DNA of 64,000 nt from the NCBI RefSeq assembly GCF_028372415.1, contig NC_092876.1, positions 65,296,885 to 65,360,884 on the forward strand, read 5' to 3'. The notes below the pieces were generated by a model. That model searched no databases. It saw only the letters and a program-made list of their open reading frames with translations, and was not told the DNA's origin. Source of the stretch: Notamacropus eugenii. Its lineage: Eukaryota; Chordata; Mammalia; Diprotodontia; Macropodidae. This document shows positions 11,305 to 22,129 of the stretch, in pieces. The translations under genes were made by a program, and so were the position numbers. Position 1 is the stretch's first letter, and every line of letters starts with the position of its first letter.

Positions 11305-11435
11305 TTAATTGAGTTTAAATCCCAGTTCTTCTATCTACCTGAACTTGGGTAACCTTTTGGGGTCTCAATGTCCTCATCTACAAAAGGAGACGACTTTGGG
11401 GTTTCCAGTTAGTTCTAGCTCCACAATCCTACAAA
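11305..11435 (+). mobile_element. CORE-SINE remnant
   Basis: Blocks AGTTTAAATCCCAGTTCTTC, CTTGGGTAACC and CTCATCTACAAAAGGAG follow MIR-type order; the end (TCTAGCTCCACAATCCTAC) is a marsupial SINE tail. Confidence 0.6.
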
Positions 11436-11439
11436 TTCA

Positions 11440-11884
11440 TAAAGGTTCCCAAGTGAGAGGAGGGTAACAGGAGCACCCCCATGGAAGAAATCACAGATCT
11501 TTGGACTTTTGAAGTATCCCCTCAAAAGTCTGGGGATACACCCTAGGCAGTCACGTTAATTCTAGCACCAGACTGATCCTAGCCAGGGTCATGGGAGGGG
11601 TACAGGCAAAAGTGCTCTGAGGATTCAGAGGGAGGGAGACATCATTTCCAGCTGCAGAAATTAGGATCCCTCACTTCCAACTAGGGGAATTAGGGAAGGG
11701 GTCATTTTTTTTCTGGGCCTTGAAGGAGGGACTTCTACAGAGGGAGATGGGAAGAAAGGTATGTAAGGAGTGGGGAATAGTACGAGCCTTACTTAGCACA
11801 GAGATGGGGAAATCAGACACTGGGGAGGATGAGCTCTCAAATCCAAGTGTATTTTTTTCCAACTCTCTGATCCTAATTATTTGT
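11440..11884. other. Unique sequence holding one copy of a 25-bp direct repeat
   Basis: No gene is seen. Bases 11517-11541 recur without mismatch at 12764-12788. A short inverted repeat (GACTTTTGA at about 11504 and TCAAAAGTC at 11522) overlaps this copy. Confidence 0.6.
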
Positions 11885-12292
11885 CTCGCAACAGTCCCCA
11901 GAACACATCTTGCACCTTTACTCAAGTCTAAAATTCCCTATAAGCACTTGTTTGCGTAACCAATACCAAGCCCAAACTCTTCCTCTGGGAAGACTTACTT
12001 GCCTTCTCTGTCCACACTGATCTCTCCTTCCTTCAACCAAACTCCAAAAGCACTTAATAACTGCATCACTCTCTTGGCAATTTTCCATGTACCATCTTGT
12101 GATATCTCTTGTATTGTGGCGTGGGATCATTATTCATTGTGTACAGTGCTACGATTTAATTGGCCTTCTGTTTCACATCTTGTGTCTCTCTAACTAGACA
12201 AACTACAAAGGTCCTTGGAAGCTAAGAGCATGTCTTGAGGTCTTGTGTGTGTAACATAGTGCATAATAGGGATTCAATAGATATTGGAGGAT
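11885..12292 (+). mobile_element. L2 LINE 3' region
   Basis: The decayed L2 3' region ends in a tail (GAAGCTAAGAGCATGTC, CATAGTGCATAATAGGG). An intervening pyrimidine-rich block resembles other L2 copies here. Confidence 0.55.
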
Positions 12293-12294
12293 CA

Positions 12295-12505
12295 AAGGAT
12301 TTGGAGCTAGAAGAGACTGCAGAGGGCATCTAATCCAACTTCTTTATTTTTACAAAGGAGGAAACCAAGATCCAGGGTGTGGAAACTTGTTTGTCTAGGG
12401 TCATGCAGGTGGTACAAATACTATAAGTCCTGGATTTGAACTTGGGTCCTCTGAGCTCCACATCTACTCCTTTTTTCACTGTACCATATTACATGATCTT
12501 TTTCT
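12295..12505 (-). mobile_element. CORE-SINE (marsupial MIR-type)
   Basis: Antisense blocks GGAGCTAGAAGAGACTGC, CATCTAATCCAACTTC, GGAGGAAACCAAGATCC, GGTCATGCAGG and TTTGAACTTGGGTCCTC are in canonical order. Confidence 0.8.
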
Positions 12506-12509
12506 TTTA

Positions 12510-13560
12510 ATCCTGATGTAGCACCCCCTCCAGGGCTACTTCCCCAACTTTCCTTGGCACTAGTAGAACTAGTTCGAGAGGACTACTCTTAACTTAGGGT
12601 TCTATGACGCAGGTCTGAGGGGCTGAAGTTTCTAATACTGACCTTCACAAGCCCCCACCAGTGTGTTTTCCACTTTAATTAGCCAATAGACATCAGTTAG
12701 CTTTTTAGCAAAAGATATTTATTTATTAGAGTAGTATAGTTACAAATGGAGTTACAAAAACATTCCCCTCAAAAGTCTGGGGATACACTCTCCCACAAAT
12801 ACATGCAGGGTTCATTATACCCGGCGGGGTGAGCACACGTTTAAAGTGCAAAGATGGTGAGGCACATGTTTAGAGAAAAAGTATCATAAAGATAACTTGT
12901 AACTCCTAGTTACCCAAAGTCCTTTACTCCCTTCCTAGAGTCCCCAGGAAACTCCTCTTAGGGAGACTCTCTGTTGGGGTCCAATGGTCAATGCTTCTAT
13001 AGAATTCATAGGCATCTCATCTCTCTACCTTGAGGAGTCACGTTCTCTGAAGCTATTTCCTCCTTCATTTGGCCATCTTCCTATGTTTGGATTTGCCCTC
13101 AGAGAATCCCTGATTAATTTGTCTCTCATACTGGTTGTCTCCTCCAGGTTTGGTCTCCAGCATTGTGGTCATGGGAATGAGGTGGTGTATGACTACTACT
13201 TTCTTGGCCCCCACCCCCACCCCACTTCCATTTCCATTTTACTACTAAGGATCTGATGTCTCAAAACATTCTGGTCCTCTACCAGTTGTGATTTCATTGA
13301 CTGAGTAAATGATGAAATTTGCTATTTAAAACCCCTCCAAAGGTGTGGTTAGCTTATTTGACTAGATAATCGTATTAATCTCTTCTTGACTTAATCAAAG
13401 AAATTCATATTTCATAAAGGGGATAACAATGTACAAACTATCCTGTTCACATATTTAAAACTTTATATCACAACCTCTTACAGAAATGCATTGCATTAAT
13501 GAGGTGGGAGTGGGTGAGTGGTGGAAGAGGGGTGAAATGCCATCCCAGATAGTAGAAATA
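12510..13560. other. Unassigned block, possible decayed LTR
   Basis: No coding evidence. 12580-12800 has an AATAAATAAATA-like signal on the minus strand (12717-12730) and the second 25-bp repeat copy (12764-12788), features that could belong to an old LTR. I cannot find TG...CA ends or a primer-binding site, so this is a weak suggestion only. Confidence 0.25.
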
Positions 13561-13564
13561 AAAA

Positions 13565-14085
13565 GAATCATAAAAGTCAGAACTGGAAGGAACCTTAATA
13601 ATAGCTCACATTTATATTCTATAACACTTTTGAGCTTTACAAAGTGATTTGCATATATTTTCTCATTTGGTCTTCCTAGTAATCCAATGGGCAGTTAGGT
13701 GGCTCAGTGAATAGAGCGCCAACCCTAGAGTTAGGAGTACCTGAGTTCAAATCTGACCTCAGATACTGACTAGCTTTATGTGACCCTAGGCAAGTCACTT
13801 AACCCTATTTGCCTCAGTTCCTCATCTATCAAATGAACTGGAAAAGGAAATGGCAAACCACTTCAGTATCTTTGCCAAGAAAACCCTGAATGGCATCAAT
13901 TAGAATCGGACATGACTGAAATGATTACAACAAAAAATAATCCAGAACCTTTATAGTAATGAGTTACTGCAGGTTCTAGAGACATTACTATACCTGTTTT
14001 GCAGACAAGGGGACTGAATGAAGTTTATGTTCAATGACTTATCCAGGATCAAACAAGTGTCAAAAGTGGGATTTGCACTAAGATA
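13565..14085 (-). mobile_element. MIR-type SINE split by a younger SINE
   Basis: Left part (13565-13687) carries antisense MIR blocks (AGCTCACATTTATATTC, GCTTTACAAAGTGATTTGCATA, CTCATTTGGTCTTCC). The rest resumes after 13944 (CTGTTTTGCAGACAAGGGGACTGAA, ATCCAGGATCAAACAAG). The younger element sits precisely between them. Confidence 0.75.
13688..13944 (+). mobile_element. Marsupial tRNA-derived SINE with RTE-type tail
   Basis: The head (GCAGTTAGGTGGCTCAGTGAATAGAGCG, then GAGTTCAAATCTGACC) holds the A and B boxes of a tRNA-derived pol III promoter. The tail (AAATGAACTGGAAAAGG, then GGACATGACTGAAATGATTACAACA) resembles RTE/BovB LINE 3' ends, which implies mobilisation by an RTE element. It lies inside an older MIR. 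Confidence 0.85.
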
Positions 14086-14815
14086 TATTTCTTGTAGAAT
14101 GTTAGAATCTAGAATATTAGAGATGAGGAATTCAAGTCTAGAGAAGGAATTACAGGTGCTTAAGAACACACTACTTTCTCACAATTTATTGCTTTTGGTT
14201 TCTGAAGCAGTTTCACAGATGTAGCATGTAGCATCCTGATCCACTGGCCTTGGGCAGTTCCTTGCAAGACAGCCTCTAACTTTGGATACCACACACTTGA
14301 AAGAAGACATGACTTCTGATTGGCTGACAAGTGGAAGATGAGGTAAAGAGTCGAGACAGATTTTTAATGTCTAATAGTATCTGCGGGTATGTAGGGAAAG
14401 CTGGCAACCCCCCCCACCATGTCCCTTTCTTCTCAGTGCCTGTACCCCTGTGACTTGCTAAGAGTAGACCTCAGCTGAGATTTCATCTCTCTCTTGTCCC
14501 AGACTTTACCCAACTTAGTCTGTATAATTTTCCCATTTACTGATTGCATTGATAATTATTTGCTTATGACCTGTGATTGACTCCTGTGCAATAAACATTT
14601 TGGGGAAGGGGAGCTAAGATGGTCAAGTTTAAATTGTTCCCCTCACAGCAAAAGACTGCTTCTTACCTGGAGTGATCTAGGAAAGTGACTTAACTATCCC
14701 AAACTCCCCCAAAGTGCCATATCTCTAGACTATACATACTTGCTTTAGACAAATATGTCTATGTGTCTATGTTTATATGTTTAGACACATAAAAGTCTAG
14801 CCCAGTTTCATTCCT
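14086..14815. other. Mostly unique sequence
   Basis: 14090-14155 has two decayed AGAATNTTAGA-type monomers related to the 33-bp monomer discussed under the CLIC4 minisatellite. The rest shows no gene or clear repeat. Confidence 0.45.
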
Positions 14816-14959
14816 GAAAGTAGGATTACTCAGTCACAGTCATCTTCCTACTCCCCTCAAAAGTGAAAATTGCAATCTCCTTTGGAAGTGAGATGGGGCA
14901 GATAATACCTACACCCTTGGCCACCTTAGAGTCTGTAGCCCCAGTTAAATTCTTAAAGA

Positions 14960-15075
14960 TACATTTAGCCACATTATTTCCCAGTAGCAGGGGACAGAGT
15001 AGGAATTATTCTCCCTGTTTCTCAGATGAGGCAAGTGGAGTGACTTGCCCAAAGGCACACAGCTAGTTAATATCA
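14960..15075 (-). mobile_element. CORE-SINE fragment
   Basis: Antisense MIR blocks TCTCAGATGAGGCAAG and ACTTGCCCAAAGGCACACAG are visible. Confidence 0.65.
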
Positions 15076-15099
15076 GACTTTTTGACTCAGTCTACCTCA

Positions 15100-15345
15100 A
15101 AGCAAGGTGGCCCAGTGTATAGAACACTAAGCTAGAACCAGAAAGATCTGAGTTCTAATTTGACCTCAGATACTTATTAAGGGCAAATCCATTCACCTCT
15201 TCTGCCTCAGTTTCCTTCACTGGAGATAATGGCAGCACCTACTTCCCAGGGCTGGTATGAGGATCAAGTGAGATAATATTTTAGAGTGATTAGCATAGTG
15301 CCTGGCACACAGTAGGCATTAAATAGATGCTTGTTTTCTTGCCTT
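15100..15345 (+). mobile_element. MIR/THER-type CORE-SINE
   Basis: Near-complete order: GGTGGCCCAGTGTATAGAAC, GATCTGAGTTCTAATTTGACC, CTCAGTTTCC, GGCTGGTATGAGGATCAAG, GTGCCTGGCACACAGTAGG, AAATAGATGCTTG. Confidence 0.85.
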
Positions 15346-15349
15346 CCCT

Positions 15350-15515
15350 CCAACTCTGGACTCATAGGACCTGGGTTCAAATCCCTGACTCAGATGTTCA
15401 CTACCTGTGTGGCATTTAGTGACTTCATCTTCCTGGGCCTCAGTTTCCTCAACTGTAAATGAGGGAGGGTCATTAGACCAGATGGCCCCTCTTGGATTTA
15501 GCAGATGATTCCAAA
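15350..15515 (+). mobile_element. CORE-SINE
   Basis: Blocks GACCTGGGTTCAAATCCC, ACTACCTGTGTGGCATTTAG and GGCCTCAGTTTCCTCAACTG are in sense order, directly downstream of another copy. Confidence 0.8.
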
Positions 15516-15519
15516 CTCT

Positions 15520-16270
15520 TTCAGTAATACCTCTATCCCCAGCACTTGAGCAGGACTGATTGAGAACCCTGGCTCAGGAAAGCTGGATATGTGTGTGGGA
15601 GAGGGCGAGGGGGGGCAGGTTGTTCCTTCAGGGGGCTGGGCTGAGGGGAGGATCACGTCACTGGATTGCTATGAGGATTGTTTCAGAGAGTGTGGGCTGA
15701 GGGGCACCAACTCACTCATCACCTCCCAACCCACGATTAACCCCTTCCCAGCCTATCCCCGCCCCTAAAGCCTGCTAGGAATCTAACCCGTTCATTCACT
15801 TAGGCTGTGTTCTGCTCTCTTCTAATGCCCCCATTTTTTCTCCAAGGAAACAAGAGTTTTCTTTAGTTCTTTTCTCTAGATCTGGACAGCAGATCCTGGG
15901 GTCTGGTGCCTGTTTCCCTTGAGTTTCCCCTTCCCCCAGGTCCTTCCTCCCTCCCTCTTCCTCCCTGATGAGGTCCATGGCAATACAATGCAGGGCCCAG
16001 GGAAAGCCAGGATCTTTCTTGGTGAATCGAGCTATTGTGAGATCAGCAGGGTGGGAGCACTGGCAGGGCCAGGGTGCAGCAGCCAGGCCACAGGGCCAGC
16101 CCTGAATGTTTTCCAAGGAAGCCAGCAGAAATTCCGAGGACCCTGCTGGCCAAGGCTGTGGGGACAGGAAGGGACTGGCTCTGGGAGTGGGCGCTGCTGA
16201 TTCTGCCTCCACCTCTGAGGTGATGCAGAAACCTTCACTGTACAGTTGGAGGAGGTCTTGGGAATCATCT
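15520..16270. other. Unique sequence, moderately GC-rich
   Basis: Overlapping open frames on both strands (for example 138 codons at 15796-16212, minus) reflect low stop density and show no family motifs or paired splice sites. No gene is called. Confidence 0.5.
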
Positions 16271-16526
16271 ACCTGACTCCCTGAGGAAGAGAGAGGGTTT
16301 CTCCTTTTCTCTCTACTGCCTCCTCTTCCCCTCCCTTTCTTTCTTTTCTCCTGTTTTACTATTTTCTTTTCTCTTTTCTTCTCTCTTTCTCTCTTGGTCT
16401 CTACATTGCATAGCGATTCTTTCCTTTTCTGATTCCTTCAAAATTCACTCACTTCTCTCTCCTGCTCTAATTCTATATTCCTATCTCTCTTCTGTATCTT
16501 TTGTATGTTTTTCTCTGCTCTTTCTG

Positions 16527-16597
<71 letters not shown>

Positions 16598-16735
16598 TCC
16601 CTCCCTCCCTCCCTCTCTCTCTCTTCTCTCATCTTTCCCCCTTCTCATCTCTATATCTTCATCCCTCTATCTCTCCCTCCCCCACATACTTCCTCCTCCC
16701 TCCCCTTTTCTATATCCCTTGGGCTACTAAAACCC
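16271..16735. repeat. Polypyrimidine tract with (CT)n core
   Basis: About 465 bases of C/T-rich sequence on the + strand. The pure core is (CT)32 at 16531-16595, followed by CCTT/CCCT repeats. The open frames MREEREREGG... (minus) and LSLSLS... (plus) are translated repeat. Confidence 0.95.
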
Positions 16736-16739
16736 ACCA

Positions 16740-17410
16740 GTCCTATTGGATTATTGGTAACTTTAACAGAGGAAGAGGATGAACATGGACTCGGGATGAA
16801 GTGATCCTACTCATTGGCCTGGGGGAAGACAGACAGACAGACAGCTTCCCCCACCCCTCACAAGCTCCTCCCCTGGAGCCTGGGGAGCATGGAAAAGGGC
16901 CAGAAGCACCCGGGCTCTGGATCCAGCCAGAGTTGGCAGCTCCACAACCCTGTGTAGTTTAATGTTGGCCAGCAGCCGTTAGAAAGTGTCCCATGACCTT
17001 ACTCAGCCTGGTCAGAGCCCTTTGGAGCCAGAGCCTGTTTCTAGGATCCCCCTTAGAGGGGAATCAAGTAGTGGATGTTGGGAAAGAGAAGGAGGGAGGT
17101 GGGGGTAGGACTATTTACAGCTGAGAAACTCTTGAATTTTTTCTATAAGCCATTTGGAGTTCTCTGAAGGCAAAAGTGTAGGCAAGATCCTCAATAACCC
17201 CCCTTTCTTTTTCCTCCTCCTCCTCCTCCTTCCAGTCCTCTCCTCCCCCCACCCCCCAGCTTCCAATGCTCTCTGGCCTCTCTGTCCTTCCTAACTAGGA
17301 GAAAAGGAGGTTTGAGTGGAAAAAGAAATGGGAGTCTGCAGCCCTGGAAGGCAGGAGGGTTGGATTCTATTCCTGCTTCAGTCACTGACTTGAAGTATGA
17401 TTCCAGGCAT
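16740..17410. other. No gene seen
   Basis: Contains a short (GACA)n run (16827-16844) and a (TCC)n run (17215-17232). Otherwise unique. Confidence 0.6.
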
Positions 17411-17414
17411 GTCC

Positions 17415-17570
17415 CTTCCCCTTCTTCATGGGATCACAGAGCTAGAAGGGACGATTTCAGCTTCAGAGATAACTAAGCAGTCAGCATTTCCAACAAGGAG
17501 GCACCCAGCCTCTCCCTGAAGACATTCAGTGATGGGTAAATCACTTCCTCCAAAAACAATCAGCTACCAG
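17415..17570. mobile_element. L3/CR1-type remnant
   Basis: GGATCACAGAGCTAGAAGGG, then TCTCCCTGAAGACATTCAGTGATGGG resembles mammalian L3/CR1 3' regions. Confidence 0.45.
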
Positions 17571-17572
17571 TT

Positions 17573-17815
17573 ATAGGTAGCTAGGTGATACAGTGAACAG
17601 AGTGGGAAAAGTCAAAAAGACAGGAGTTCAAATCCAGCCAACCCCAGGCATTTGCTAGCTATGTGACCCTGGGAAAGGTCACTTAACTTGTCTGGCCCCT
17701 TCAGGGTCCTCATCTGTGACAGATGCCAAGGTTGTTGAGAAGGTCAAATGAGATCATATTTGTAAAGTGCTTAACAAACCTTAAAGCGCTTTATAAATGC
17801 TGAGTGTTCTTATCA
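17573..17815 (+). mobile_element. tRNA-headed CORE-SINE
   Basis: Head GGTAGCTAGGTGATACAGTG, B-box-like GGAGTTCAAATCCAGCC, core CTATGTGACCCTGGGAAAGG, and tail GTAAAGTGCTTAACAAACC to TATAAATGCTGAGTG. An L1 3' end follows at once. Confidence 0.8.
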
Positions 17816-17819
17816 TTGT

Positions 17820-18590
17820 TAGCCCTCACTGAGGAAAAAATGGGTGCACTAATGAGCTGCTGGTGGAGTAGTGAACTAATCCAACCATGCTGGAGGGCAA
17901 TTTGGAACTATGCCCAAAGGGCTATAAAACTGTGCATACCCTTTGATCCAGTAATACCACTACTAGGGCATCCCAAAGAGATCATAAAAATGGGAAAAGG
18001 ACCTACATGAATAAAAATATTTATAGCAGCTCTCTGTATGGTGGCAAAGAATTGGAAATTCAGGGGAAGTCTGTCAACTGGGGAATGGCTGAATAAGTTG
18101 GGCCATATGATTGGAATGGAATATTATTGTGTGGTAAGAAATGAGAGGGATAGTTTTAGAAAAACTTGGGATGATTTCTATGAACTGATGCAAAGCAAAG
18201 TGAGAACTTTGTTCTTTGTTCTTCTGAACATGGCACACAGTAACAGCAATGTTGTAACTGACCAACTGGGAAAGACTTGGCTACTCTGAACAATACAACA
18301 ATCCAAGACAATTCCAAGGGACTCATGATGATGAAATGCTATCCACTTCCAGAGAGAGAACTCTGCCCACGAATTGAAGTATAATTCTCTCATTTTCTTT
18401 ATTTTTCTTGCTTTTAAAAAATGGCTAATATGGAAATGTTTTACACGATTTCACGTATAATTAATATCACATTGTTTTGTCTTCTCAGTAGTTGTGGGAG
18501 GGGGCAAAAGGGAGGGAGAGAGTTTGGAACTCAAAATTTTTAAAGAATGTTAAAAATAAGTCAATAACAAATTAGAATGTTACAAAAATA
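17820..18590 (+). mobile_element. 5'-truncated L1 LINE
   Basis: The C-terminal end of L1 ORF2 (17852-18289) is followed by marsupial L1 3' UTR (GACAATTCCAAGGGACTCATGATG, ATGCTATCCACTTCCAGAG). It ends near 18590 after TTAAAAATAAGTCAATAAC. A typical 5'-truncated L1 insert. Confidence 0.85.
17852..18289 (+). pseudogene. L1 ORF2 C-terminal relic
   Basis: One reading frame shows the C-terminal end of L1 ORF2p. Motifs are CWWSSELIQPCW, IPFDPVIPLLG, KIFIAALCMVAKNW and GEWLNKLG followed by MEYYCVVRNE; all match the same order in placental L1 ORF2p. One in-frame TGA (18008-18010) breaks it. Endonuclease and reverse-transcriptase domains are absent because the insert is truncated at its 5' side. Confidence 0.85.
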
Positions 18591-18654
18591 GCCCTTGCTA
18601 GATTTTTCTTACACAGGGCAAATCACTTCTCTGCAACTTTTACCCATGAATGAA

Positions 18655-18985
18655 TGAATTTAAAAAATTATTATGCACTTACAATGTGCCAAGCACTTGC
18701 TAAGCTCTAGAGATGCAAATACAAAATCCAAAGAGTGCTTGTCTTCAAGGAAATTTCATCCCAGTAGAGGGGATCATCTATCTAGGAGAGAGCTCTCCAG
18801 TGCTGTTTTGCTTTGGGAAGATATAAGGATTGATGAGTGGGGCAGTAGGAGAGTTGATTAACACACCTTTTCCAGAAGCAAAGGCATTGTTCATTTGATT
18901 ACTGTCCACAATCAATTAATCAATCAACATTTATTAAGTACCTACTGTGTGCCAGGCACTAAGCTAAGCTGTGGAACAAGATATA
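18655..18985 (-). mobile_element. L2 LINE 3' UTR fragments
   Basis: Two antisense L2 tail pieces: 18655-18765 (CACTTACAATGTGCCAAGCAC, GTCTTCAAGGAAATTTC) and 18905-18985 (CATTTATTAAGTACCTACTG, TGCCAGGCACTAAGC). Confidence 0.75.
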
Positions 18986-18989
18986 GAAA

Positions 18990-19285
18990 GGGAATTGGAT
19001 AGAGGGTCTGTGGACATGGTAAGTCAGGCAGGGAAACATAGTCAGGGGATCTAGGTCTGGGACTAGCCGTAGTGGATTCTTATCAATCCATAGAGCCTAG
19101 CTTTAGGGAGGGAGTGACAAAGCTGTGTGGCTTAGTTACTCTAGGACATTGTCTCTGGACTGGTTTGAAGGCTAGAACAGTAGCAGAGTAGGTGACAAGA
19201 AGATGACTGGGGTGAAGAGACCTGGTCCTAGTTCTGCCTCCTGGGACCTACTGAATAAATGGAATCCCCTATTCAACAAATCCTG
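18990..19285. other. No recognisable feature
   Basis: Unique sequence with no repeat or coding evidence. Confidence 0.6.
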
Positions 19286-19289
19286 TGGA

Positions 19290-19965
19290 TCCTACTTTCA
19301 CAACATTTTTGCCTCTTGCATTGTCTTTCCTTTCCCCAGTCCTTTCCCCTTTCCTTTATGATCTCTCATTACCTACTGCCTGTATTATTGCAATGACTCC
19401 CTGATAGATCTTCCAGTTTTCACTTCCCTCCACCCCTCATCCATCCTTCATACCAGGCCCAAATCACTTTTCTTACCCATATGTAGATCTGCTACAGACA
19501 TTCCTCTGGCCAAAAATCTCTGATGGACTAGTAGTGAAATTGACTGGCAGAGAAAGGTTTGGCATTCAAGGACTTCTACAATCAGGTGCTAGCCTCCTTT
19601 TTGAGCTTTATTTCATATATTACTCTCTTTTTACACTCTATGCATCAATCAAACTGGATAGCCCTTTTCCTTTACTTACCCATCATGTGATTTGCTACTT
19701 CTGTGACTGGCTCACATTGTTCCCACGTAGGGGTAGGGCTCCAGCTCCTTGCCATTTGAACTCTCCATTTCAATCACTACCTCCTTGAAGAAGCCTTTTC
19801 TAGCTCCAATTGAAGATGACCTTTCTCCTCAGACTAGACAGCTGTTTGCACCCCTCTAATGCATTTATGATTTAACATCATGGATTCTATGTGTAAATGG
19901 CCTTACTAAACTGTGAGTCTGTCTAGCACAGTGCTCTACATACAGTACACATTTGATGTTCATTG
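19290..19965 (+). mobile_element. L2 LINE 3' region
   Basis: Pyrimidine-rich L2 3' sequence (CTACTGCCTGTATTATTGCAATG, AAGAAGCCTTTTCTAGCTCC) ends in the tail GAGTCTGTCTAGCACAGTGC near 19915-19960. Confidence 0.7.
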
Positions 19966-19974
19966 TTCAACATG

Positions 19975-20400
19975 GTGGCTGCTCATTTACATGACACTCT
20001 GAGGCCCTTACTCCTCTAGACCAATTATCTTTAACTCTTCATTTGTTCCCCATGTGACCTAATTTTCAAATTCCCTTAAAAATCCTGGTTATCTCCTTCT
20101 GTACATATTATAGCTCATTAATGTTCTTCCCAGATTGTGGCAGCCAGACCCAAAAGTAGCCTGGTATAATGATTTGGCCACTGACTTAAAATGAGAAAGT
20201 CCTCGGTTGAAATACCACCTTAGATACTGGCTATGTGACCCTGGGCAAATCATTTCACCTCTCCATGCTTCAGTTTTCTCCTCTGTAATAGAGATTGGAT
20301 TAGATAATGTCTAAGGTCCCTTTTAGGTCTAGAGCTGGGATCCTATGTTCCGTGTGGTCTGACCACGGTAGGAGCCAACAGAACTTAAACCTTCCTTCTC
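19975..20400 (-). mobile_element. L3/CR1 LINE relic split by a MIR
   Basis: Antisense CR1/L3 text runs up to about 20154 and resumes at about 20348 with GTGTGGTCTGACCACGGTAGG, which continues the CR1 order. A sense MIR lies between. Confidence 0.5.
20155..20344 (+). mobile_element. CORE-SINE nested in L3/CR1
   Basis: Blocks GGCTATGTGACCCTGGGCAA, CACCTCTCCATGCTTCAG and the tail AAGGTCCCTTTTAGGTCTAG are in sense order. Confidence 0.75.
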
Positions 20401-20469
20401 CAGGATGCTTCCACCGATGTAACCCATCATCAGTCCAGCTCCCTTAATTGCCAGATCACAAAATGATGG

Positions 20470-21585
20470 AGGGGGATTAAATGGAGGTTACTGGGGAAAA
20501 TGGGGAAATGTGAAGCGCTTGAAGCTAGAAGCCTTGGTCTTATTTACAACGGAAGCCCAGGGAGGGCTCAAGGTCATACCAGTAATAAATGGCAGTATTG
20601 AATCTCCCCAAATGTACTATTCATTCCACTTTCCAGCCAGTCTGGAATCTAAAGGCAGTGGAAGTCTTGAATATAATCATCCTTGGGCAGGAGCAGGAGT
20701 GTTCTGAGACTCCAAAAGAAAGAATGTCTAATGGTGGAATGGGGTGGAGATTTGGGCCAGAGACTCCTTCCAGAACTCAGCTGCAGGATGTTCCTTCCAG
20801 TACCAGGGGCTAGGCTCTCTCCTGAGGAGGTGAAGGATGAGGGAGCCGTAATACCTGCCCCTTGCCTGGCCCTATAAAAGAGCCAAGGGAATCTGCCTGG
20901 AAAGGAAGGTTTGAGAGCTCCCAAAGGAGCTAGCAGGTGGACCGAGAAGACTTAGGAAACAGTGAACAGTAGGAACAGTAGGCTATTAAGTCATGATGAG
21001 TCAGTGCAGATGGTGGTGGAAGACACATCAGGCCAGCTGTGAAAGCAGCCTCGAACAATGGGAGGAAGTAGGTCTTTTTTCTTGTCACCACAGGGGCCCA
21101 GCCTTATTGTTTGAGCTCACGATTAGGTAGGGACAAGGGAGACTCAGGTACTGAGGCCAGGCCACACTCCCCCTCTTCCTACATTCACCAAAAGTCTTTA
21201 GGGAGGAAACACTTGCCCTAGTGAGCTTTTAACTGCTCTGCTGGAAGCCAGGGCCTTCTCCTTTCACCCTGACTCTGAAGTTTGTAAGCCCAAGGCTTCT
21301 GGCTAAGGAGGAGTCAGGTACCTGGGCCCAGGAGGGCCCCTGGCCAAGCTGGCAAGGGAACAACCTTTGTCTTCTTGTCCTCCTCCTGCCTTTCAGTATG
21401 TCCCCTGGAGCACCAAGGTAGGCCTCTGAGCCACCTGAGGTGAACGGTGTTAATGTGCTCTTGCTCTCATACCCAGAGCTTACTACCCAAGAGAGATCAT
21501 GGGAAGAGGGACAAATCAGGAAAAACTGAAACCCTCATCTTCACTCTTGTCTGCTCCAAACCTTCGCTTCTCAGTTCACCCATAG
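20470..21585. other. Unique intergenic sequence with a TATA-like site
   Basis: About 1.1 kb without a recognised repeat, which is notable in this repeat-dense region. It contains TATAAAAG at 20873-20880 and an AP-1-like ATGAGTCAG at about 20995. Open frames up to 94 codons have no recognised motif. It could be a regulatory or minor transcribed region, but nothing proves it. Confidence 0.3.
20873..20880 (+). promoter_or_regulatory. Isolated TATA-box-like motif
   Basis: A consensus-quality TATAAAAG within non-repetitive, GC-moderate sequence. There is no downstream coding exon in view. Chance occurrence is quite possible. Confidence 0.2.
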
Positions 21586-21702
21586 GTGGATCTGAAGCCA
21601 GGAAAATCTATTTTTTTCAAATCTCTGCTCAGACACTTGTCAGCTCTGTGACCTTCAGGAAGTCACTGTGCCTCAGTTTTCTTATCTCTGAAATGGGGAT
21701 AG

Positions 21703-21717
21703 GAACACTTGTTCTAC
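21703..21717. repeat. Target-site duplication, left copy, of L1 insert
   Basis: GAACACTTGTTCTAC is repeated exactly at 22115-22129. Confidence 0.92.
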
Positions 21718-22114
21718 ATTATTCACAGTAACAGCCACAGTATTCGAGGACTGATTTTGACAGACTTAGCCCTTCACAGCAATGCGAAGACCTAAAACAT
21801 TCCCAAAAGACTCAAGATGCCAAATGTTATCCACATCCACAGAAAGAACTATGGAATTGGAATGCAGAATGAAGCAGACTGTTTTCCCCTTCTTATGTTT
21901 GGTTTTGTTTAATTTTACTCATGCTTTTCCCCATTCGTTTTAATTCTTCTGTGCAACATGACTAATGTGAAAATGTGTTTAATAGGAAATGTATGTGTAG
22001 AGCCCGTATAAGATTGCATGCCATCTCAGGGAGGAAGGGGGAAAAAATTTAAAACTTATGGAAGTGATTGCTGAAAGTTAAAAACAGATAAATAAATAAA
22101 TTTGAAGAAAAAAA
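21718..22114 (+). mobile_element. Severely 5'-truncated L1 LINE (3' UTR only)
   Basis: A 397-bp L1 3' end (ACATTCCCAAAAGACTC, ATCCACATCCACAGAAAG) ending in an A-rich tail with AATAAATAAAT. Perfect 15-bp target-site duplications flank it. It interrupts a MIR. Confidence 0.9.
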
Positions 22115-22129
22115 GAACACTTGTTCTAC
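22115..22129. repeat. Target-site duplication, right copy, of L1 insert
   Basis: Identical to 21703-21717. Confidence 0.92.

Noticed and set aside
12510..13260. Endogenous retrovirus LTR
   Set aside because: Only an AATAAA-like signal and a 25-bp repeat were seen. No TG...CA ends, target duplication or gag/pol sequence supports it, so it is left as unassigned.
13688..13760. A genuine tRNA gene, from the A/B-box-like head
   Set aside because: The head continues into a SINE core and RTE-like tail and lacks a complete cloverleaf; it is a tRNA-derived SINE.
15796..16212. 138-codon minus-strand open frame as a gene
   Set aside because: No domain, no splice framework, and an overlapping frame of similar length exists on the other strand.
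16438..16804. Ser/Leu-rich and Arg/Glu-rich open frames on both strands
   Set aside because: They are translated (CT)n/(GA)n repeat.
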